NCBI RefSeq assembly: GCF_002252505.1 | Contig: NZ_NNRL01000169.1 | Location: forward strand, 62,001 to 126,000 | Direction of reading: 5' to 3' | Length of the DNA stretch: 64,000 nucleotides | Source: Brucella grignonensis | GTDB lineage: Bacteria; Pseudomonadota; Alphaproteobacteria; Rhizobiales; Rhizobiaceae | Shown: positions 1 to 7,263 of the stretch, piece after piece | Position numbering within the stretch: position 1 is the first letter of the stretch | How the letters are laid out: the number at the start of each line of letters is the position of its first letter | Made by a program: the position numbers and the translations under genes | The notes under the pieces: generated by a model | The model's database searches: none | Told to the model about the DNA's origin: nothing | Seen by the model: the letters and a program-made list of their open reading frames with translations, nothing else

Positions 1-1
1 T

Positions 2-922
2 GAGGCTGCTATTGCCAAGACCGGCGTTCACCCGGGTGTGTTCTCGCTCATTCAGGGCGGTCGCCGCGATGTCGGTCATGCACTGGTACAGCATCCCAAC
101 ATCAAGGCTGTCGGCTTTACCGGTTCTCTCGGTGGTGGCCGCGCATTGTTCGATCTTTGCGCAGCACGTCCTGAACCGATTCCATTCTTCGGTGAGCTTG
201 GTTCGGTCAATCCGATGTTCCTGTTGCCAGAGGCAATGAAGGCCCGCGCCGAAGCGCTCGGACAGGGCTGGGCCGGTTCGCTGACCATGGGCGCAGGCCA
301 GTTCTGCACCAATCCGGGCATTGCCGTTGTTCTCGACGGTGCTGACGCAGATCGCTTTACGGAAGCAACAGTCGAAGGTCTCAAGAAGGTTGGTCCGCAG
401 ACCATGCTGACCGATGGTATCGCTCAGGCATATCACGACGGTAAAGAGCGTTTTGATACACGCAATGCCGTTAAACCGCTGTATGAAACCGAGTCATCAG
501 GTCGTCAGGCTTCGCCAAATCTGTTTGAAACGACTGGCGAGCGTTTCCTGTCTGATCATGCTCTGGGCGAAGAAGTGTTCGGTCCTCTTGGACTGGTCAT
601 TCGCGTTGGTTCTGTCGATGAGATGGAAAAGCTCGCTCGTGGCTTTGAAGGTCAGCTGACTACCACGATCCACATGGATTCAGGCGATCTCGACGAAGCA
701 CGCCGTCTTCTGCCCGTTCTGGAGCGCAAGGCAGGCCGCGTGCTGGTCAATGGCTTCCCGACTGGTGTGGAAGTGGTTGACTCGATGGTGCATGGCGGAC
801 CGTATCCGGCATCGACAAACTTTGGTGCGACAAGCGTTGGCACCATGTCCATTCGCCGCTTTCTGCGCCCTGTTTCTTACCAGAATTTTCCGAAGGGCCT
901 GCTGCCGGAAGATTTTGAATAA
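2..922 (+). CDS. NADP-dependent aldehyde dehydrogenase, 2-oxoglutarate-semialdehyde (2,5-dioxovalerate) type, 5' end missing
   Basis: The reading frame is open from the left edge, so the N-terminal part (roughly 200 residues of a family of about 520) lies outside the window; 306 residues are visible. The catalytic cysteine is in GQFCTNPG (Cys codon at 305-307), and the catalytic glutamate is in FFGELGSVNP. The C-terminal half resembles 2-oxoglutarate semialdehyde dehydrogenases, which oxidise 2,5-dioxopentanoate to 2-oxoglutarate at the end of non-phosphorylating sugar-acid, arabinose or hydroxyproline pathways. Which pathway applies cannot be told because the upstream genes are missing. A strong terminator follows directly. 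Subfamily assignment is by motif recognition only. Confidence 0.85.
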   Translation, partial: EAAIAKTGVHPGVFSLIQGGRRDVGHALVQHPNIKAVGFTGSLGGGRALFDLCAARPEPIPFFGELGSVNPMFLLPEAMKARAEALGQGWAGSLTMGAGQFCTNPGIAVVLDGADADRFTEATVEGLKKVGPQTMLTDGIAQAYHDGKERFDTRNAVKPLYETESSGRQASPNLFETTGERFLSDHALGEEVFGPLGLVIRVGSVDEMEKLARGFEGQLTTTIHMDSGDLDEARRLLPVLERKAGRVLVNGFPTGVEVVDSMVHGGPYPASTNFGATSVGTMSIRRFLRPVSYQNFPKGLLPEDFE

Positions 923-947
923 TCTTTTCGTTACAGATAAAAACAGA

Positions 948-976
948 AAGCCCCTCCTTTGGAGGGGCTTTTTTGT
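948..976. terminator. Bidirectional rho-independent terminator
   Basis: A 10-bp perfect stem (AAGCCCCTCC at 948-957, GGAGGGGCTT at 961-970) with a 3-nt loop is followed by a run of T. The opposite strand also carries a T-rich tract after the stem. It separates the convergent aldehyde dehydrogenase and haem-binding protein genes. Confidence 0.9.
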
Positions 977-977
977 T

Positions 978-1850
978 CTATTCGTAAAGTGCTGCAGCCA
1001 ATTTTCGGACAGCTTCAGCAGTCCTTGGGCCAAATCCCAGCATATATGGGCCTTCCAGCACAATCAGGGACTGGCTTTTGGCAGCGGGTGTTCTCTGTAG
1101 AGCTTTCACGGAGAAAACGTCCTCGCGGGTCGGACCGCCATTACCATCTGAGAGCATGAGCACGACATCGGGCTCCGCCTTGACCAGCCATTCTTCTGCG
1201 ACGGGTTTATAACCAGAATAGACCGACAAAGGATTGATGCCACCTGCATAGCGGATGAAAGCATCAGCTGCCGTGTCGCTGCCAGCACCACTCAGGCGAG
1301 CCAGCCCATGGAAAAATACCACCTTCTTTTGCTTATCGGCTGATATCCTGCTGGCATAGGCTGTTGCCATATCGAAGTCCTCCACGACTTTCTGCGTCAG
1401 AGCTTCGCCTTGCTTCTCAAGATCAAGCCTCTTTGCGATGAGCCCAATCTTTTTGATCAGACCGGCACGGCTGTTGTCGACAGGCACATAGAGGATCTCG
1501 ACCGCTGACTGGTTCAGAACATCGGTGGTTTCTGGCGGGCCGATATCTTCGGATGCAATGATCAAGTCTGTATTAAGCGTGAGTATGCCTTCAGGAGACA
1601 GGCTTCGCCGATAGCCGAGATTTGCCCTGCTTGAGGTTTCAGCAGGGTACTTGCTACTGCGGTCAACCGCGACAACCTTATCGCCAGCACCAAGCGCGAA
1701 TATGATTTCGGTCACGTCCGGACCAAGCGAAACAATGTGTTGTGCCTCTCTGATTTCCGCGACGGCTGATGATTGGGCGATCAGCGGGAGGCCGACGAGA
1801 AACATCAATGCGAGCAGAGGACGGACGGAGATGGCGATTAAGGAATGCAC
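978..1850 (-). CDS. hmuT: Haem ABC transporter periplasmic substrate-binding protein (HmuT/BhuT-like)
   Basis: A 290-residue protein with an N-terminal hydrophobic export signal (residues 1-31, ending in AVA). Family landmarks of haem-binding cluster III lipoprotein-like SBPs are visible: GYRRSLSPEGIL near residue 80, a GSDTAADAFIRYAGG-type segment, and a C-terminal LGFGPRT. It should bind haem in the periplasm and deliver it to an HmuUV permease. No permease, ATPase or haem receptor is adjacent, so it stands alone here. The only start not interrupted upstream is GTG at 1848-1850, which abuts one arm of a 12-bp inverted repeat and has no clear Shine-Dalgarno sequence. A TGA-N9-TCA site lies 52 nt upstream. 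Function is confident at family level; haem specificity is inferred. Confidence 0.8.
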   Translation of the reverse strand: MHSLIAISVRPLLALMFLVGLPLIAQSSAVAEIREAQHIVSLGPDVTEIIFALGAGDKVVAVDRSSKYPAETSSRANLGYRRSLSPEGILTLNTDLIIASEDIGPPETTDVLNQSAVEILYVPVDNSRAGLIKKIGLIAKRLDLEKQGEALTQKVVEDFDMATAYASRISADKQKKVVFFHGLARLSGAGSDTAADAFIRYAGGINPLSVYSGYKPVAEEWLVKAEPDVVLMLSDGNGGPTREDVFSVKALQRTPAAKSQSLIVLEGPYMLGFGPRTAEAVRKLAAALYE

Positions 1851-1892
1851 GGTTGCTTGATCCGATCAATGGAATGAACTGATCAAGCAACC
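1851..1892 (-). promoter_or_regulatory. Perfect 12-bp inverted repeat in the hmuT leader
   Basis: GGTTGCTTGATC (1851-1862) and GATCAAGCAACC (1881-1892) are exact reverse complements separated by 18 nt. The proximal arm ends one base before the GTG start codon, so a folded mRNA would occlude the translation start. It could be an RNA switch or thermolabile hairpin, or alternatively a DNA operator. Confidence 0.6.
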
Positions 1893-1901
1893 TATTTAAT
1901 A

Positions 1902-1916
1902 TGAGTATTATTATCA
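1902..1916 (-). promoter_or_regulatory. Candidate iron-responsive operator (TGA-N9-TCA)
   Basis: TGAGTATTATTATCA matches the TGA-N9-TCA core described for RirA iron-responsive operators in rhizobia and sits in an A/T-rich stretch upstream of a haem-binding protein gene. The motif carries little information, so position and gene context are the main support. Confidence 0.4.
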
Positions 1917-1954
1917 AGTTAAATCATGCGCCCCCGATAAGGGCGCTGGAAGTT

Positions 1955-3286
1955 CTAACTAATGGTCGCTTTTGACTTGCGAGGGGAATATTTTTTCACA
2001 AGACGGAAACTTTGCTTCGTCGTTGGGCGATCGTTGGAGTCCACCAGCGCTGACAAAGCACGCGCGTAATCGAGTACAAGTCCGGGAGTCCACGCCATGG
2101 ATTCTGCACGCTTGCGCATAAGGCCCGCGGCCCAGAGTTCTGGAAACACGATGGCCTGCAGCGCCCTGAAAACTGGCCATCTGTGCTCGCGATAAACGCC
2201 TTCAAGAGCTGCATCCAATGCGTCGGCGACAGCACTTGAACAGTTCCTGTTGGTCAGATTGTAAGTGTCGTTTGCACGATAATGCTTCCAGAATGTTTTG
2301 AGGCGTGTTGCGTCAATATTATTGATTTCAACTTGCACGGTAGACGGACACCATTCGCCTGACTCTACCTCGTAGCTCGGCAAAAAACGACCAGCAACAT
2401 TGTTGTCGGCGGTGGCACGCAAAGTACGGCTGAATTCGTCAGGGTTGCGGTCGATTTCAGCTGCGGGGTAATGACTGATATATATATCGGGAGCCATTTC
2501 CAGCGCTGCGTGTCCTGTCGAGATAACACCGTTGCTGTCGACGGCCGCAATATAGCGGTTGATCGCTCTTTGCCGAAGCGATGTCATTGCTGTGCCTGTT
2601 GGTGTCCAGACGTGAACGATAAGCTTTTTGCGGTTTCGGGCGCTCCGCTTGCGGTAGAGCTTTGCCGCGCGTTGATTGAAGGGGTTTCTGCTGAGAATGC
2701 TTGTCAGCGAGGCATCTGCTTCAAGCCGCTTTATTCGGAACGCGATGCTGAGCAAGCCAACGCCAGTCAGGATGAGAACGGCACCCACATTCGTGCCAAC
2801 TGTGCCTTCATACCATGTCGGCCAAGGCTGCAACGTTGCAATTGCCAGCAGGACTTCGACGATGCCTCCGGCCAAACCGACTTTCCAGCGCGGGTATCGT
2901 ACTACCCAGGCGCTGCCGATACGCACAATACCATCGATGAGAAAACACAAGCCGAAAAGAACAGCGAGCGCAAAGTTGCTCGCAGGTGTCGAGCTTATGA
3001 TCAGGATGCTCACACCGAGAAGGGCTACGCCTTGCACGATGCGCATTCTGCGAGCTGTGCCATAGCTCGCAATGGCCGCGAAGAGGCACAATGCGGCTTC
3101 AGGCAAGAGGAAATAACCAAAAACCCGTGCGGGTAGGACGGTATCGCCGTCAAGTGCGTCGATAACGATCAGTGCACCACCGATAATCCAGAGCACAGAG
3201 ACTACCAGCAAGGTTCTCCAGTGCCGCTGAATAATTTCGCGGCCCAGTAGTAGAAACAGTATTCGTATCACCCCACCACTCCGCAT
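1955..3286 (-). CDS. HdeD-type membrane domain fused to a papain-like (permuted NlpC/P60-like) domain
   Basis: 443 residues. Residues about 10-185 form six hydrophobic segments with the short-loop layout of the HdeD/DUF308 family (acid-resistance membrane proteins of unknown mechanism). After a basic linker (residues 186-222), residues about 223-400 form a soluble domain with STGHAALEM (His259) and, about 90 residues later, NRNCSSAV (Cys349). His before Cys is the order seen in circularly permuted papain-like folds (YiiX/LRAT/DUF4105-like), so a thiol hydrolase or acyltransferase is possible. The ATG start at 3284-3286 is the only good one. The gene stands alone. Fold assignment of the C-terminal half is tentative. 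Confidence 0.6.
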   Translation of the reverse strand: MRSGGVIRILFLLLGREIIQRHWRTLLVVSVLWIIGGALIVIDALDGDTVLPARVFGYFLLPEAALCLFAAIASYGTARRMRIVQGVALLGVSILIISSTPASNFALAVLFGLCFLIDGIVRIGSAWVVRYPRWKVGLAGGIVEVLLAIATLQPWPTWYEGTVGTNVGAVLILTGVGLLSIAFRIKRLEADASLTSILSRNPFNQRAAKLYRKRSARNRKKLIVHVWTPTGTAMTSLRQRAINRYIAAVDSNGVISTGHAALEMAPDIYISHYPAAEIDRNPDEFSRTLRATADNNVAGRFLPSYEVESGEWCPSTVQVEINNIDATRLKTFWKHYRANDTYNLTNRNCSSAVADALDAALEGVYREHRWPVFRALQAIVFPELWAAGLMRKRAESMAWTPGLVLDYARALSALVDSNDRPTTKQSFRLVKKYSPRKSKATIS

Positions 3287-3440
3287 ACTTTCAACGCATT
3301 TGTTAATAGCCGCAAAGAGGGAGGCTTTTCAATGTAAAAGGGATTCTAACTCGGTGACATTTCCATGATGGCTGGATCGGTTGCAACTTCTCTAAGAGAA
3401 AAAGCCCCGCGGGGCGGAGCTTTTTATTCAATGCGATGTC

Positions 3441-3512
3441 GACGCTCTAATCATTTGTTCTTACGCGTATTTTTCCCAAAAACTGTTTCTCACTTTTTGG
3501 GATGCGCTCTAA
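3441..3512. repeat. Partial Bru-RS-like interspersed repeat
   Basis: Starts GACGCTCTAA and ends GGGATGCGCTCTAA. It shares the CCCAAAAACTGTTTCTCACTTT-type core with copies at 21525-21629, 41226-41364 and 55410-55508. The terminal TTAGAGCGC (read leftward) supplies the TAG stop codon of the GlsB-like gene at 3509. Confidence 0.65.
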
Positions 3513-3757
3513 CTTATTGCTCGTCCGACCCAGATCAGAATACACGCGCCGATGAAGCCCGCCACCAGATAGCCGAGCCAGCCACCGAATGAGACGCCCA
3601 GAAAACCAAAGATAAAGCTGGCAATTGCCGCACCAATGATGCCCAAAATAATGTTCATGAATATGCCTGTGTCGCTATTCATGAAGTTGGATGCAATCCA
3701 GCCAGCAAGACCGCCAATAATAATTGCAGCAATCCAGCCTACACCTGCTTCACCCAT
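3509..3757 (-). CDS. GlsB/YeaQ/YmgE family small stress membrane protein
   Basis: 82 residues with three hydrophobic segments (about 7-24, 30-53, 57-78) separated by glycine-rich turns (GGLAGWIAS, GIIGAAIASFIFG, GGWLGYLVAGFIGA). This is the typical pattern of the transglycosylase-associated protein family, inner-membrane proteins of unknown biochemical role induced by general stress. A GGGAGACGAAA Shine-Dalgarno region precedes the ATG. The last residues and stop codon run into the Bru-RS-like repeat, so the extreme C-terminus may have been altered by that element. Confidence 0.85.
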   Translation of the reverse strand: MGEAGVGWIAAIIIGGLAGWIASNFMNSDTGIFMNIILGIIGAAIASFIFGFLGVSFGGWLGYLVAGFIGACILIWVGRAIS

Positions 3758-4095
3758 TTTCGTCTCCCTATCTAACTTGATGAATAAGGATATGTATCAG
3801 TCCGCAAATTCGGCAAGGCCGCAACGCCGACGTCTCAATCCGCAAGACGGCTTGTAAGAACTTGTTGTATGCCTGCGCGTTCTGCCGATGTTAAATCCAG
3901 TCTTTCAAACTGGTCATCAAGCAACACTGGCAGCGTATTGTCGGCTCGAACTGCCACAGGGCCAAAGGTCTCATCGCTTTTCTCGTTATAATACAGATAA
4001 GATCACCGGGCAAAGTGATGCCACACCATTCGCCCGATCATGACATTGGGACACCCTCTTTATTCAGATCCGTTTCGAAGTTTTCGGGTTAAGCT
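3758..4095. other. 338-nt region without a recognised gene
   Basis: On the minus strand a 56-codon stretch between stop codons (3835-4002) reads coherently (it ends in LTSAERAGIQQVLTSRLAD) but has no ATG and only internal GTG codons. It might be the tail of a decayed gene. I do not recognise a family. No terminator or operator stands out, and no BioR-like palindrome was found next to bioY. Confidence 0.3.
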
Positions 4096-4656
4096 CTAAA
4101 TTTCCCGCATCCGATTGCCGAAATTCACGAATATGAACTGACCTGCATAGGCTGCAATTGCGGCCTTGAGCAGATCGCCAGGTACGAAGGCAAGATCGCC
4201 AATGATGGCGCTGAATGGAGAGAGGCCAACATAAGCAATGAGCCAGGCGACGCCAAATGCGTGATCGATGATGACACCTACTGTGGCAGCAAAGAAAAAG
4301 CCTGAGAAAGTTTTCCAACCGCCGCTTGAGCTTTTAGCCACCTTGTTTGAAATCCAGCCTGTGGCAAAAGCTGCAGGCAAGAAGCCCACGAGATATCCAG
4401 CTGTTGGGCTGAGAAACACAGCAAGACCACCTCTGCCTCCCGATAGAACTGGCAGGCCGATTGCGACGAGCGCGATCAGCAGTAGCACCGAAAGTGTGCC
4501 TCCGCGTGCGCCAAGCACGACACCAGCGAGCAGAACTCCCAGACTTTGCGCATGAATTGGGACAGGTATGAAGGTAAGCATTATTGGGGGTATCAAGCCC
4601 AGTACCACGATGATTGCGGTAAACAGCGCTATCATAACCAAAGATTTCGTTTGCAC
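4096..4656 (-). CDS. bioY: BioY, biotin-specific S component of ECF transporter
   Basis: 186 residues and six hydrophobic segments. The central GRGGLAVFLSPTAGYLVGF signature is diagnostic of BioY, the membrane protein that binds biotin. The start is GTG at 4654-4656, with AAGAAGG 8 nt upstream. It is the last gene of bioM-bioN-bioY on the minus strand, separated from bioN by 44 nt. Together with BioM (ATPase) and BioN (T component) it makes a dedicated biotin importer. Confidence 0.93.
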   Translation of the reverse strand: MQTKSLVMIALFTAIIVVLGLIPPIMLTFIPVPIHAQSLGVLLAGVVLGARGGTLSVLLLIALVAIGLPVLSGGRGGLAVFLSPTAGYLVGFLPAAFATGWISNKVAKSSSGGWKTFSGFFFAATVGVIIDHAFGVAWLIAYVGLSPFSAIIGDLAFVPGDLLKAAIAAYAGQFIFVNFGNRMREI

Positions 4657-4700
4657 GTCTTGTACCTTCTTAATGGCGAAGCGGTTATGCGCTTACGTGT

Positions 4701-5327
4701 CTATATTGAATTCTGTTTACGGTGTTCATTGCGAATGCATCTTGCATCAATGGCATTTGCAATTTCGTCTGCACTTTGCAGTGTACCAATTACCATTGGT
4801 ACGATCACTGTAGATAGCCGCATTTTCAGCCCCCGTGCACGATGTGCCTCCGCTACTGATTTGTAACGGGCGTGCACCTCGGGAACGAAGCGTATGACCA
4901 ATCCGATCGCCAACCCGATGTCACGTGCATTGCCTATACCAATCGCCTCCAATGGTCGAGCGGCTCTGGTGATCGTGTCTATAAACTGGCCAATTGTCGT
5001 AGTCGCTGTAATCACAGTGGCAAAGAGGCTCAATGAGCCCAGCCGCATGAGAACAATTGATGCCGCTTGAAGGCTGTCTGCATAGGCGGTCCAAATAACG
5101 ACAACCGCAATCGTCAGCAGAAGTGGCCATGATTTTAGCCATTGAGCAACAGCGGTTCGGCTCGAGATGAACGAACCCACGACGACCAGAGTGGTTAAAA
5201 CTCCAAGAGCTACAGGAGATTTGAAGGTAAACAACACCACACTCAACCCGAAAAGGGTGATGAGTTTGACCGCTGGCGGCACTCTGTGAGCCGGTCCATC
5301 ACCGTGGGTTTCATAAAAGTTCATCAT
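4701..5327 (-). CDS. bioN: BioN, transmembrane (EcfT/CbiQ family) component of biotin transporter
   Basis: 208 residues, with hydrophobic segments in the N-terminal two thirds. The C-terminal cytoplasmic part has the coupling motif region (YKSVAEAHRARGLKM), matching the Ala-Arg-Gly motifs by which EcfT proteins engage the ATPases. The start overlaps the bioM stop in ATGA, which implies translational coupling. It is the middle gene of the biotin transporter operon. Confidence 0.9.
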   Translation of the reverse strand: MMNFYETHGDGPAHRVPPAVKLITLFGLSVVLFTFKSPVALGVLTTLVVVGSFISSRTAVAQWLKSWPLLLTIAVVVIWTAYADSLQAASIVLMRLGSLSLFATVITATTTIGQFIDTITRAARPLEAIGIGNARDIGLAIGLVIRFVPEVHARYKSVAEAHRARGLKMRLSTVIVPMVIGTLQSADEIANAIDARCIRNEHRKQNSI

Positions 5328-6040
5328 GCCAGCGCCAGATAATGGGCGATAGTCTCGTCAACGGGTCCATCCTGGATGAGTTTACCTTGATGGAAGAGCA
5401 GTACGCGGTCGAAACCTGACAGCAAGGTTAGATCATGGCTAACCACGATAACGTTCTCTTCAAGATCGCGGATGGTCTGTTCTACGATATTCCTGTTTCT
5501 CAAATCGAGTTGGTTGGTCGGCTCGTCCATGATGACAATATCAGGCGATGTAACAAGAACGGAGGCGAGGGCGGCAAGCTGAAGTTCACCGCCGGACAGC
5601 TCGTGTGCCCTGCGCTCTGCCAGATGCGCAATTCCGATGCGATCAAGTACGTTTGAGACTGCGGCGGCTATTTCCTGCTTGTTGAGCCCGCGCGATTGCA
5701 GGCCCAAGGCAATATCGTCTTTTATCAGCGGTAGTACGATTTGGTTTGCAGGGGTCTGGAAGATATAGCCAACAGCTGTGCGCACTTTTGCACCGTCAGT
5801 CGCAGTATCATGGCCATTTGTCACGACACGGCCCGACGACGGCAGTATCAATCCATTCACCATGCGTGAAAAGGTGGATTTCCCTGATCCGTTCAGGCCG
5901 ATGATGCCGATACGCCGTTGTGAAAGCTCGAGCGAAAGTGGCTCTAAAACCACCTTATCGGCAAACTTCGCCTCAGCTTTATCAAAAAGAATTTTCAACT
6001 TTTGACCCCACACAATGCGACATCGCTTGGCTCGACGCAA
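5324..6040 (-). CDS. bioM: BioM, ATPase of biotin ECF transporter
   Basis: Single ABC ATPase: Walker A GLNGSGKST (48-56), Q-loop in GYIFQTPANQIV, signature LSGGELQ, Walker B IVIMDEPTNQLD, and switch histidine in VVSHD. The family usually begins close to KILFDKAE, so the true start may be TTG at 5996-5998 rather than the ATG at 6038-6040, which adds about 14 residues. First gene of the bioMNY operon. ECF systems normally use two ATPases; bioMNY types use a single one, which fits. Confidence 0.9.
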   Translation of the reverse strand: MRRAKRCRIVWGQKLKILFDKAEAKFADKVVLEPLSLELSQRRIGIIGLNGSGKSTFSRMVNGLILPSSGRVVTNGHDTATDGAKVRTAVGYIFQTPANQIVLPLIKDDIALGLQSRGLNKQEIAAAVSNVLDRIGIAHLAERRAHELSGGELQLAALASVLVTSPDIVIMDEPTNQLDLRNRNIVEQTIRDLEENVIVVSHDLTLLSGFDRVLLFHQGKLIQDGPVDETIAHYLALA

Positions 6041-6204
6041 TCATGGCGTTCAAGACGTCAATGCAATGCGATTGGTTAAAGCTGATCGGCGCGCGGTGCA
6101 ATAAGGCCGCTCTTCTTTTATTTGTGGGCTTCTGGATTTTTGATCCTTTGTAAAAGTTCGAGCAAACGGCGGTGTGCAGAGTGTTTGTGTCATTCAGAAA
6201 GCAT

Positions 6205-6229
6205 AAAAGCGCTGATGATCAGCGCTTTT
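6205..6229. terminator. Bidirectional terminator hairpin
   Basis: AAAAGCGCTGAT (6205-6216) and ATCAGCGCTTTT (6218-6229) form a near-perfect A/T-ended stem. It lies downstream of the PTS EIIB gene on the minus strand and insulates the PTS operon from bioM. Confidence 0.8.
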
Positions 6230-6292
6230 CGTCTTCTTTGGTGAGATGCGGGCTCCAACGCCCTGCATCTGTCATAGCTTCAATCAGTGTGA

Positions 6293-6580
6293 TTATTTGC
6301 GCAACTCGGCTTCGATCTGATCGAGAACCTGATCCTTGCCGATGCCTGTGAGGAAGGGCAGGCCCTTTATGACGGGCTTGGTCACCGAAGCCGAAATAGG
6401 TGTGGTGGAAACGATGAAATCCACATTGTCAGCCAGAGAAGCAACTTCAGTTGCTTTTGCCTGCTGAGCGTTGAAGGTAAGCCCGCGCTTTTTCATTTCT
6501 TCGGTGACGGTTGCATTCACTGCCGTAGATGTCGCTACACCTGTACCGCAAGCGAAGAGAATTGTTTTCATTTTAGCCAT
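6293..6580 (-). CDS. PTS galactitol-type EIIB component
   Basis: 95 residues from the ATG at 6578-6580, chosen because GGAGG lies 5 nt upstream; a longer in-frame start adds only four residues. The P-loop CGTGVATSTAV begins with the phosphocysteine (Cys11). The rest matches the GatB/lactose IIB-like fold. It accepts phosphate from EIIA (next gene upstream) and hands it to the substrate held by EIIC. Last gene of the EIIC-EIIA-EIIB operon, which reads leftward. A 104-nt repeat separates it from the EIIA gene. Confidence 0.88.
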   Translation of the reverse strand: MAKMKTILFACGTGVATSTAVNATVTEEMKKRGLTFNAQQAKATEVASLADNVDFIVSTTPISASVTKPVIKGLPFLTGIGKDQVLDQIEAELRK

Positions 6581-6616
6581 GGTTTCCTCCAATTGGTGCT
6601 TGTGTGTTCAGAGCGC

Positions 6617-6720
6617 TAGAGCATTTCCTGTTTTTCTTGAATCATTGGAAATGCTCTATTCTTTGTTTTTTCGCATTATCCGACGCAAAACCGCTTCGCA
6701 CTTTTGCTGGAAATGCTCTA
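6617..6720. repeat. Bru-RS-like 104-nt palindromic repeat, inside a PTS operon
   Basis: Begins TAGAGCATTTCC (6617-6628) and ends GGAAATGCTCTA (6709-6720), a perfect 12-bp inverted end pair. A second GGAAATGCTCTA (6647-6658) lets the left arm pair internally instead. It is nearly identical to the copy at 41409-41512. It sits between the EIIA and EIIB genes of one operon. Confidence 0.85.
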
Positions 6721-6724
6721 GCCT

Positions 6725-7186
6725 TTATTGCAAGGCAGTTTGAACGTCCTCAAGCGTGCGTGCGGCCTTCAGCCTGTCGAGTGCATCAGCGTCCTGAATG
6801 GTTGCCATGATCTGCTGCAAGGTTTCAATCTGTTTGTCCTTGTCATTGATGGCAAGCAGAAACACATATCCAACCGGGACAGCTTCTTCCGGATCTTCCA
6901 TATTGGCGAACTGGATAGGCGATTTCAGCGTCGCAAAGGCGATTCCAGCCTTGATCACATGTTCAGGATCGGTGTGAGGGACTGCGACGTTATCATCGCG
7001 CTCTAGCGGCAATCCGGTAGGCATGGACAGTTCGCGGCTGACGACGGCATCAGCATAGCTTGGCTTGACGTAGCCAAGTTTCTCCAGCTTGCCCGCCAAT
7101 ATCCGGATAATCTCTTCGTTGGTTTTTGCGTCGCTCTGAAGCTCGATCGCTTGTGGGTCGAGAAAATCAATCAGACCAGCAGCCAT
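6725..7186 (-). CDS. PTS fructose/galactitol-type EIIA component
   Basis: 153 residues from the ATG at 7184-7186 (GGAG 6 nt upstream; an ATG 12 nt further upstream is less well placed). The active-site histidine is in AVPHTDPEHV (His71), typical of GatA/FruA-type IIA domains. It takes phosphate from HPr, here probably the HPr domain of the fusion encoded at 15762-17744, and passes it to EIIB. Its stop codon lies 4 nt from the end of the Bru-RS-like repeat. Confidence 0.88.
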   Translation of the reverse strand: MAAGLIDFLDPQAIELQSDAKTNEEIIRILAGKLEKLGYVKPSYADAVVSRELSMPTGLPLERDDNVAVPHTDPEHVIKAGIAFATLKSPIQFANMEDPEEAVPVGYVFLLAINDKDKQIETLQQIMATIQDADALDRLKAARTLEDVQTALQ

Positions 7187-7263
7187 TCCATTCTCCATTC
7201 AAAGAAGGTCGCACGCCGATCTCGACGTGCGACTTGTATTTCATGCAGCGATCATTGTCGCGC

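Noticed and set aside
2471..3136. 221-codon open frame on the plus strand
   Set aside because: Antisense to the HdeD fusion gene; arginine/cysteine-rich nonsense composition and no ribosome-binding site.
4657..4700. BioR binding palindrome (TTATCTATAA type) near bioY
   Set aside because: Looked for around bioY and bioM but no convincing match was found.
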